Positions 13,101 to 25,100 of a DNA stretch of 64,000 nt are shown here, in pieces (the stretch's first letter is position 1; each line of letters opens with the position of its first letter). A program made the translations under genes and the position numbers. The notes under the pieces were generated by a model that was given only the letters and a program-made list of their open reading frames with translations, was not told the origin of the DNA and made no database searches. The stretch is from Liolophura sinensis (Eukaryota; Mollusca; Polyplacophora; Chitonida; Chitonidae), in the NCBI RefSeq assembly GCF_032854445.1, contig NC_088305.1, positions 15,441,606 to 15,505,605 of the forward strand, in the 5' to 3' direction.

Positions 13101-16100
13101 AAGTAGGAGTTTATTCGTCTTTAGTTTGATCTACAAAAAGTAGATACCAACACTTGCTGGCTTCCAACAAATGTCGCTTTGATACACGCTAGCCCATTGG
13201 CAGTGTCTCTCATGTGGACCAATGAGTGAGCTTCTAACAAACTGTGAAATGTGGATAACAACGCAATGGCTGTTTGAAAGCTGCGGCAATGTAAGCGGTT
13301 TCTGACCGGCTACAGAGGACAATTAAAGCCGAAAACATTCCAAAACTAATCGTGATGCTTGATAAAGAATGAATGACTGATGCCGATAATGGTGAATTCA
13401 TATGTTTTGCGTTGAACTGTTCAGGTCAATTTATCAGGTCAATTTATCAGTCTGATCAAAAGTACTGAACAAAGGTGCGAAAAGAAGGGACACCTCTTTG
13501 AATATTGCTTACGGTATGTGTGAAAGTAATCTTCTTACATAGTGATAATCCATCCCCCATTGTTTTAATCTCTGATCCAGATTATGAGGATTAGTGACAT
13601 CACAGGAAACAAAAGAGGATCGAATTGAAATCCTTTGATAATTGATAATACCTGTTTGACTTGCTTGGTTAATTTTAGCCATATTACAGCAAGAAAAATC
13701 AAACAGTTTTTAAATTTTTTTAGTATTCCCTTGATTAAATACACGAAAAATTAATTCCCGCCAACATATTTTTGGAGTAAATCCACAAAAATAAATTTCA
13801 GCAAATAATTAATGCTTTACAGTAGGATAAATGTAACATTTTCATGTATATGTCTTGAGCTTTAATTATTTATGCATGGACAATATAAACATAATAGAAA
13901 AGTTTTTGTGAGACAACATCTGTGACTAGATATTATAAAGACACTTTACTGATGATTTCACACAACTGAATGCCTTGCCAAAAGTTTACCTATTACTTAA
14001 TTTAAACCTAGAAGGCAGCTGGAGGTGGGAGGGAGTCAACAAGCTGAGTGACTAAGATGCTTGTTTCTCTAATGTTACATTTAGGACACTGAGGTGTAGG
14101 CTCCATCCCAGGTCAAAGGCAGGGAACACGAAGGCAGAAAGCTGGTCCAGTGATTCTACTTCGTCAACAGTCCAAACATTGAACAAACCTTGCAGAGGCA
14201 ATAATGCAAGTAGATCGGGTAATCTTTTCGGGCTAGTTCAATAAAATGATTGCAGTAAGGTTTAATTTTATTCAAATTTTACCAAAACTCAGTGACATAC
14301 ATTGATGACGGCGAACATGTTGGAGAAGCTCATGTTGGTGATGATGAGGAAGAGTGCTCCGTTCAGGTTTTGTATGGCCTCCTGGTTGTACTCTTGTCTG
14401 AGGTACACCAGTCCCAGTATCACACCGATTACCTAAGGGAAGAAAAGTCACAGTTATAAATGAGAAAAGGAAGAAAAATCACACTTATAAATGGGAGGGA
14501 AGAAAAGTTACAGTGATAACTGGGAGAGGGAAAAAAAACCACAGTGATAGATGGGTGATGGAAGAAAAGTCACAGTGATAGATGAGGGGGAGGAGGGAAG
14601 AAAAGTCACAGTGATGTGTGGGTGAGAGAGGAAAAGTCACAGTGATGAATGGAAGAGAGAAGAAAAGTCACATGGATAGATGGGTGAGGGAAGAAAAGTC
14701 ACAATGATAAATGGATGAGGGAAGAAAAGTCACACTGATAAATGGGAGGGAAGAAAAGTCACAGTGATAAATGGGAGAAGGAAGAAAAGTCACAGTGATA
14801 AATGGGAGAGAGAAAAAGTCACAGTGATAAATGGGAGAAGGAAGAAAAGTCACACTGATAAATGGGAGAAGGAAGAAAAGTCACAATGATAAATGGGAGG
14901 GAAGAAAAGTCACACTGATAAATGGAAGAAGGAAGAAAAGTCACACTGATAAATGGGAGAAGGAAGAAAAGTCACACTGATAAATGGGAGGGAAGAAAAA
15001 GACAATGCCCAGCACCAGTACTTGTGGAAAATGTCCCGCCCCAGTACTCGTGGAGAATGCCTAGCCCCAGTACTCGTGCAGAAGGCCCAGCCCCAGTACT
15101 CATGGAGAATGCCCAGCCTTAGTACTCGTGGAGAATGCTCAGGCCTAGTACTCGTGGTGAATGTCTAGCCCTATCACTCGTGGAGAATGCCCAGCCCCAG
15201 TACTTGTGGAGAATGCCCAGCCCCAGTACTTGTGGAGAATGCCCAGCCCAAGTACCCATGGAGGATGCTCAGCGCCAGTGCTCGTGGAGAATGCCCAGCC
15301 CCAGTACTCGTGGAGAATGCCCAGCCCCAGTACTCGTGGAGAATGCCCAGCCCAAGTACCCATGGAGGATGCTCAGCGCCAGTGCTCGTGGAGAATGCCC
15401 AGCACCAGTACTCGTGGAAAATGTCCAGCCCCAGTACTCGTGGAGAATGCCTAGCCCCAGTGCTCCTGCAGAAGGCCCAGCCCCAGTACTCATAGAGAAA
15501 GCCCAGCCTTAGTACTCGTGGAGAATGCCCAGCCCCAGTATTCGTGCAGAAGGCCCAGCCCCAGTACTTGTGGAGAATGCCCAGCCCAAGTACCCATGGA
15601 GGATGCTCAGCGCCAGTGCTCGTGGAGAATGCCCAGCCCCAGTACTCGTGGAGAATGCCCAGCCCAAGTACCCATGGAGGATGCTCAGCGCCAGTACTCG
15701 TGGAAAATGCCCAGTACTGCAGTACTCACAATGCTCTGTAGGAGACGTATCTTCTGAAGGTTAGGATCCCGGAAGTTGCCAAGCCAGGACCTCCAGAATA
15801 CAGCAGCAAACTGTTTACACCAGCTCCCTTTGTACCTGTCAATGTGAAGCATTCATATATTTAACTACAGGTAATTCACTGATTCAGAGTAAAGTACATG
15901 TAATAGCAAGCTTTCTTTCTTCTAGGATTCCACAGTTGTTAATAACTGCTGCTACAATCATACCAATGTGTGATGATGTATTAAATTTGGCTCTCACCTC
16001 CTGATGCTTGACATATCCACCTGTCAAAACATAGAAACACAGACACATTACTGAAATTCTCACAATCTAATATGATCTCACACAAATACAGGGCAGAGCA

Positions 16101-19100
16101 GATCAGAATAAGAGATCATAAGATAAGTCAAACAATTAATCCATTCTTTCAATCTAGTTTCGTTTTTATCAGCATTTATGACCAGCAAGGGTGATTTCAG
16201 TATACACCCCCCCCCAACCCCCACGCATCCTAACTTTGGTGAGGGAGAGTAAAATGATACAGATGACACCCAGAGATGGTAAGAACTGAGACAATCACTG
16301 TGTAAACTAACCCAGGCATCCCCTAAATCATGGTGATCTGAAACAAACTCCTCCAGTTCTCTGTTTATCACAGCAGCTTGTTCAGACTTCTCATAGGCAT
16401 CACAGATTTGCTGGAGAGGAGACACAAAGGAGAAATAAGCTTTAGGAATATCTCATAATCTTAAAACATGTAAGGTGATTAAAAATACTTGTTTTTAAAA
16501 AAGTAAGGCTTAGGGCTATGTACAACAATAAATTTGATTGATTGGTGTTTTATGCCGTACGAAAGAATATTTCACTTATATGACGGCAGCCAGTATTATG
16601 GTGGAAGAAAACCAGGCACAGCCCAGGGGAAACCCATGACCATCTGCAGGTTGCTGGCACAGACCTTCCCACTTACGACCAGAGAGGAAGCCAGTATGAG
16701 CTGGACTTGAACTCACAGCGACTGCATTGGTGAGAGCCTCCTGGGTCATTTCGCTGCGCTAGCGCGCTAACCGACACAACGATGACTAACAGAACAAGAA
16801 CAACAAAAAAGGGATTATATCTGGGCAGTCTGAAATTGAACTCAATCTTGTTCTCCCTGGGTTCTGGCACATTGTTTGTCGCGCACCTATTCAGGATAGC
16901 CATGGTTTTCACCACGACTATCCCTGTTTTCTCAAGCCTTGAAAAAGGATAATATATATGTAGCTTTCAGTATCGTGTCCAACACAAATGAGACCCGTAT
17001 ATAAAGATCAATGAGTACCCACACATGTATCAACTGAAAGCATACCTCCACCCTTGTCCTGCATTCCTTCTCCTTGCCATTAACAATGGCTAAGGTGTGG
17101 ATGTAGAAATCAGCAGGGTTATAGTTACTGGGACAGGTCAACCCCTGACTGCAAACAGAAGTTTGAAACAAATTATTACTACTTTCATAAACAGTTATCT
17201 GTCTACTGCAGATTTTCTCTTAGCAGGCACCCAGCAAATCCCTAATTCTGAAAGATATTGCCTACAATATTTAACACAGTGTAAAAGAATAAGAGTGAAA
17301 TACACAGGAATGTCACCAGATTATAAAAGATGGTATCTTGCTTCACCACAGATATACATGTAATATCTATTAACAGATATAATGGCTTTATTACAACACA
17401 ACAGATATAATGCCTTAACTCCAAGAGATACCACAGGTTAACGATTTATAACAGATGTAGCTGCTTACAGCAATGTAGCAGCTTACCACATGTGGCGGCT
17501 TACAGAAGATGTAGCGGCTTACAGCAGATGAAGCAGCTTACAGCACATGTAGCGGCTTACAGCAGATATGGTGACTTACAGCAGATGTAGTGGCTTACTA
17601 CAGATGTAGCGACTGACAGCAGATGTAGTGGCTTACAACAGATGTAGAGACTTTCAACAGATGTAGCAACTTTACAGCAGATGTGGAGGCTTTCAACAGA
17701 TGTAGCGACTTTAAAGCAGACGTAGTGGCTTACAGCAGATGTAGCAGCTTACAGTGGATGTAGTGACTTTCCAGTAGATGTAGTGACTTACAGCAGATGT
17801 AGTGGTTTACAGCAGATGTAGCAACTTTACAGCAGATATAGTGACTTACAGAAGATGAAGCGGTTTACAGATGTAGTGGCTTACAGCAGATATGGTGACT
17901 TACAGCAGATGTTGTGGCTTACAGCAGATGTAGTGACGTACAACAGAAGTAGTGGCTTACAACAGATGTAGTGACTTTACAGCAGATATGGTGACTTACA
18001 ACGGATGTGGCTTACATCAGATGTAATGACTAACAGCAGATGTAGTGACAGCAGAAGTAGTGGCTTACAGTAGATGTAGCGACTTTACAGCAGATATAGT
18101 GACTTACAGCAGAAGAAGTGGCTTACAGCAGATGTAGCGACTTTACAGCAGATATTGTGACTTACAGCAGAAGTAGCGACTTTACAGCAGATATAGCAAC
18201 TTTACAGCAGATGTAGTGACTTAAAGCAGAAGTAGTGGCTTACAGCCGATGTAGCAGCTTTACAGCAGATATGGTGACTTACAGCAGAAGTCATGGCTTA
18301 CAGCAGATGTAGCGACTTTACAGCAGATGTAGCAACTTTACAGCAGATGTAGCCACTTAAAGCAGATGTGGCAGCTTTTAAAGCAGATATGGTGACATAC
18401 AGCAGAAGTTTGGGCTTACAGCAGATGAAGCGGCTTACAGCAGATGTAGTGGCTTACAACAGATGTAGTGACTTACAACAGATGTAGCGACTTTACAGCA
18501 GATGTGGCGACATACTGCAGATGTAGTGGCTAACAACAGATGTAGCGACTTTCAAGATGTAGCAACTTCCAGCAGATGTAGTGACTTACAGCAGATGTAG
18601 CGGCCTACAGCAGATGTAGTCACTAACAGCAGATGTAGTCACTAACAGCACATATAGTGACTTAAAGCAGATGTAGCAGCTTACAGCAGATGTAGTGACT
18701 TACAACAGATGTAGTGACGTTACAGCAGATGTATAGCGACTTTACAGCAGATATAGTGACTTACAGAAGATGAAGCAGTTTACAGATGTAGTGGCTTACA
18801 GCAGATATGGTGACTTACAGCAGATCTTGTGGCTTACAGTAGATGTAGTGACTTACAACAGGTGTACTCACTTACAAATGATGTAGCGACTTTACAGCAG
18901 ATGTAGTGACTTACAGCAGAAGTCGAGGCTTACAGCAGATGTAGTGACTTTTCAGTAGATGTAGTGACTTACAGCAGCTGTAGTGACTAACAGCAGTTGT
19001 AGTGGCTTACTACAGATATGAGTTACCACAGTACCCTACTTAGGAATTAGCCTGTTTTACAGATCCTGCCTACAGTGTATGTGACAAATGTGATAATACA

Positions 19101-22100
19101 TTTGTATACATGTACTGTTCCCTGTCTGATGCACCAAGTCTAACAAGATGCAAGTTTTAAATTCCGCTTTATACAAAGATGAGGGATAAGTACCTGATAA
19201 AACAGACACGGTTGACAATTTTGATGACATGGAAAATTTGAACATGTCTGAGATAAACTCATGTTACACGTACTCATAACCACAAGTACTTGAAAAACAA
19301 ATCAAGTTTATTAAGACGACATCAATGACTGCTTTTCCTTTTTTCTGTATGCAAACACAAAATGTCAATCAGTAATGATAATTTTGTGAATATTTATACA
19401 AACCTTTTGAAAAATGGAATGGCTCCTGATGATGGCCCCATGTAAGCCACACGGCCTTCTGCCAAAATCAACAGTCTGTGAAAATGAGAGATTTATACCC
19501 ACAAATTGGTTCCATGTAACGTGTTTATAAACTATCATATCTCGATAAGCAAACTTAATAACAATTTCTCCATGGCAATAGTTCTTTGGTCATAAAAGTC
19601 CATTTTCTGGGAGGACGAACTTTACAACTTTTGGAATATTATCACAAATATGATATATATCTGTGCTTTAATATCCTCATAGTTTTCTCAAACTCTTCAG
19701 CAATAAAGTTTCATCACCTTCACATATTCTTTCTCATATCGACTGATCTCATTTGCTTGTCCTCATCCATTCAAAAGTTGAAAACAGATGACATATTTCA
19801 GCCATTCAATTAAGTTTTACTGATAACCAAACCACATCTACACTATCATCTGCATATAACTACACCATCTTTGAAATGAATTTTGAAAGATACTTTAAAA
19901 AAAGACACTTCTATGCAGATATGTGCAATGCTCAGATTGCCCAAATGATGTAGAACTAACTGGTCAAACATGTTGAAGACTTCTGAGGAAGGCTGATGGA
20001 TTGTACAGATAATTGTGCGGCCCTTGGCAGCCATGGTCTGTAAGGTCTGTACAATGTTCTGAGCCATGAAGGAGTCCAGGCCAGATGTAGGCTCGTCACA
20101 AAACATCAGTGCAGGATTCGTCAGGATCTGGAAAGATATTAAACATTGTGTGACTGATGTCAATAAAGTCTATAATCAAAATGTCCATTTTTGAGCTACA
20201 TATACAAGTGATACATATTAATGCTGTTAAAATCTTCCCAATTTGAAAGTCTTCACTTACAAAACAATAATATACATCCTTATTAAACTCAAGAAATTGT
20301 ATATCCAAAAGGGACATAGTGTTACAGTACATATATGTAGTTCAAAAATTACAAGCACTAATATCAAAAAATATGTAACATAATACTAAAAATATATGTT
20401 AACGCAACACTGAAGATGTACATCATAAAAAACACAGGCCAATATGAGTACTGTCCCGGCGAATGTTTCCAACCAGCCATGCCAACAGGGGAAACAGGGC
20501 AGTAGAAAACAGAGGATGTGCTATTCAGGGCAGATTAACCATTTGCATGTATCTGAGTTCACCGGTAAATATATAAGCCAACAAGTTATTTGTGCATAGC
20601 AAAATAATCATAATTAGCACAATGATCAGTTTTATATGTATGGCTTGTATACAGGACGTGAACCACCCTAATTCTGACTTTTCAAACGCCTGTGCAACCG
20701 ATATTATTAAACATTCTGAGAAAAAACTGTAGGGTGAAGAAAAACAATTTGCACATTTTTATGAAGCTTCCATCTGTAATGATACAAACACAAATAATTT
20801 TACCTTCATTTTCATTATAATTGTTTACATAACTTCCACTGACAGCAGTCTTTTAGAGGTCAAACATTGATAGTAAGTGTACGGTGCATTCTGAGGCTTA
20901 TTAAAAGCTCAACTATGCTAGTACTATATGCAGAATTTATTTATTTATCTATCTAATTGGTGTTTTACGCTGTACTCAAGAATATTTCACTTATTCCACA
21001 GCAGCCAGCAATATGGTGAGAGAAAACCGGGCAGAGCCCGGGGGAAACCCAGGACCATCCACAGGTTGCTGGCAGACCTTCCCACTTACGGCTGAAGAGG
21101 AAGCCAGCTTTAACTCACAGCGGCTGCATTTGTCAGAGGATCCTGGATCATTACCCTGCTCTAGCCAGCTATCCTATATGCATAAAGACAACCGACCCTA
21201 CCTCTGAGGCAAATGACAACCTCTTCATCTCTCCTCCTGATATTCCCTTAATCCTGCCAGGTGTCCCAATTAGGGTGTCCGCACACTTCGATAGCCCCAT
21301 CTGCCCATACAAAAACAAAGGTTCAGATATGTACGTACAGTATCATACACCACGTGAATGTACAACATTATGCACTCAATACACAGTCTTTGAAATGCAC
21401 ATTTACATCATTACAGTAACAGAGTGACGTCCCAGGGAAATACGATGTCGCCGCTTCTAAGTGTAGGTTGCATTCAAAGACAGACTACACTACAGGCAGG
21501 TTATCATTTTTTACAATATTTAATACCCAAACAACCACAAAGATAATTCCAAACCATCCACTCTGAATAGGTACCAGACAAACTATTCCCCGTGAGTAGA
21601 TATCAGTCAAACCACCCCCTCTGTGTAGATACCAAACAACCCCTTCCTCCCTGAATAGATATCAAACCATTCCCCTGAGTACATGTAGATATCACACAAA
21701 CCATCCCCCCATGAGTAGGTATCAGACAAACTATCCCCCTAGGCAGATTCCAGACACACCTTCCCCTCAGGCAGATTCCAGACAAACGCTCCCCTTACGC
21801 AGTTTCCAGACGCAATTCCCCGAGGCAGATTCCTGACAAACCATCTCCCCCCTCCCCCCCAACCCAGGCAGACTCCAGACAAACTATCATCCCAGGCAGG
21901 TTCCAGACCAACCATCCCCTCAGGCAGATTCCAGACAAACCATCCCCTCAGGCAGATTCCAGACAAACCATCCCCCCCCCCCCCACCTCCCAGGCAGATT
22001 CCTGACAAACCATCCCCTCAGGCAGACTCCAGACAAACTATCATCCCAGGCAGATTCCAGACAAACCATCCCCTCAGGCAGATTCCAGACAAACTATCCT

Positions 22101-25100
22101 CCTAGGCAGTTTCCACACAACCCATCCCCTCAGGCAGATTCCAGACAAATTATCCTCCTCAGGCAGATTCCAGACAAACCACTAACCCAGGCAGATTCCA
22201 GACAAACTTTCCTCCCAGGCAGATTCCAGACAAACCATCTTCTCAGGCGGATTCCAGACAAACCATCCCCTAAGGCAGATTCCAGACAAACCTTCCCTCC
22301 AGGCAGATTCCAGACAAACCATTCCCCAGGCAGATTCCAGACAAACTCAGGCAGATTCCAGACAAACCATTCCCCAGGCAGATTCCAGACAAACACAGGC
22401 AGATTCCAGACAAACCACTACCCAAGGCAGATTCCAGAGAAACTATCATCCATGGCAGATTCCAGACAAACCATCTCATCAAGCAGATTCCGGACAAACT
22501 ATCCTCCTCAGGCAGATTCCAGACAAACCACTAACCCAGGCAGATTCCAGACAAACTATCATCCCAGGCAGATTCCAGACAAACCATCCCCTCAGGCAGA
22601 TTCCTGACAAACCATCCCCTCAGGCAGATTCCAGACACACCTTCCCCCCAGGCAGATTTCAGACAACCCATCCCCCCAGGCAGACTCCAGACAAACTATC
22701 TCCCCTGTGCAGGTAGAAGATGCTGATAGTCCAAGGAGGATCGTTTACAACAATGTAGAACAACAGCAGTATGTACATGTATCAGTATACTTACTTCATT
22801 GATTACTTTCTCTACCCTTGCCAGCCTTTGGTTTTTGGTCACATGTTTGTCCATACCCAGAGTAGCCTGAAATACATCGTAAGGTCATTTTAGTATTTCT
22901 GTAACTTTTCTTTGGCTCTTGTTAAATGACATGCTTTTAAAGAATTTTGCATGATGACAGATACTTTTTGGGGTAAAACACAAGAAGTGAATTCTGAAGA
23001 TCTCATGATTGGACACACACATATCCAATCAAGACTTAATTCCACATTCATTCCTACGAGAACCTCTACATGGTCGTGGGTCCTCCCATCATAATGCTGG
23101 TCGCCGTCGTATGAGTTCAATATTCTTGAGCACAGAGTAAAACACCAATCAAATCAAATCAAATCAAATTCCTCCGCACAAATGCACCAAACATACATAG
23201 CCTGATGCCAAAACTTTGCCACTTCATTTTCTCACATAAACTTTATTTCATTTCATATTGAGACATGAGAGGCACACTTGTATGCATATATACACATACA
23301 AATTGACTCAAAAACCTACTGGTGAAGTACATGTATATGAAAACTTTGACAACATAGGTCGCAGGCATTCCTTACCCTGAAGTTGAGATGTTCCCTGACA
23401 GTCAGTATGCCGATAAACAGGTCATCCTGCTGGACATAGGCGGAGATACTGCTGATGGCTTTACCCAGAGACTGACCATTCACAGTGACTTTGCCTTCCA
23501 CAATCAGAGGCTCTCGGAATCTACTTGTGATAATGTTGAGCAGAGTCGACTTGCCGGCACCACTGAAATGAGGGAGAGGAATAGCAATTTTACTCTGTAT
23601 CTTATATTATCTTATTCTTTTTCTACAGTTATATTTACAGTTGTATCTACATGTACACATGTAAAATTTTAACAGACCAATTGAGGTAAAAAAAAAAAAC
23701 CCATAAAACAATAGTTTGCTGTAAATGTACATGTATACTGGTAACTATGAAAGAGCCACTCTCAAAGGCATTCATGTACAAGTGCATTAAATTCAGAGCT
23801 GTCAACCCAGGATTTCATCATTCATACAGGTGATGAAAACATCATGCAGCAATCATAGAGAGATATTATTAAACATTACAATAACTGAGACTGTGATTTT
23901 TGATAAAAAAAAAATGAGATTCACATCTACAATGTGAGAGATGCAACTTTAGTCCTATGTACATGTACAAAATTTACTTGGATTTAAATCAGGCTTTAAT
24001 ATGTATATTTATCCCATAAATGTTCATTTTTCCAGGTAATAATGGCATGACATATCGTTTTGATATGCACCAGGTGTAATATAAATTCCAGCATTTTGAT
24101 TGGTCCATGAATCTTTTCATTCATCAAATCAATCAATCAAAAGTTACAACTCAGCTGTACAGGCACTACTTTTTTTTTTTTTACAACTTTTTCTTGTCTG
24201 CAAATGTCAAAATGGCCAACTTTCGACCAGGGGATACATGTATTAATTGATACAACTGACAAAAAAGGATGCGCCAGAGTTATAAATTTGACAAGAGATA
24301 ATCAAAACAATGTGGAAATCCTCGGCACTGACTCCAACATAGAGCTATCACCACGAGGGCTAAGTAAAATCCCCAGAACGGAAAAACAGGGTAGGCCATT
24401 ATTTTTTTTTTACATTATTCTATCGGCCTAACACTTAGTGCTTCGCTGATTTTCACATTATCTAGATGAAACCAATTGAACCGCCATCCGAATCTTCACA
24501 AGACCACTAGCTGATGCCTAAATTCCAATTAGCCGTTACAACTCTGTAGATTGTTTCGCCTGTTCAACCTTCATTAAGTTGTTTCTTGAAAGTTCCTCAG
24601 TGTGTACTGTGCGCACGTGGAATTCTACCCTTTTTAGACAGTAATTCTGTCTGCAGTAAAACGTAATATTCTTGTTATAAATATTAATGTACTGAACGAT
24701 ATATTGTATAAAGCAAAAACTTTTGATATGTCTATGGTATAAAAAAAGTCGTCATGTAAATAAATTTTGTCTGTACTATATTATACTCTGCAATGTACTT
24801 GTCACTTACTGACGACGCTATATATGTGATATCATTAAGGGGTTAAAAGTTAGTTCAGTCTCCAAAAAGTTTAAATCGCAATGATTTTTTCCGCTATAAA
24901 TTTACAATAAGGCATTTATGGTTTAAATAGAAATTTGTGACCCTCGATATCAAATTTATTGAACTTGAGTGGTTGTTTTCATTTGTTTTCAACTGAAAAC
25001 TACTACTCTCATTTAATAAATTTGATATCAAGAGTCACTCATTACATATCCTCTATATATGTACCCATGCTGCATCATGTTATTAAGCAAGTAAAAATGT

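Noticed and set aside
14922-15764. Overlapping frames on both strands in white intron 11
   Set aside because: They fall inside the two intron minisatellites; both strands and several frames are open at once.
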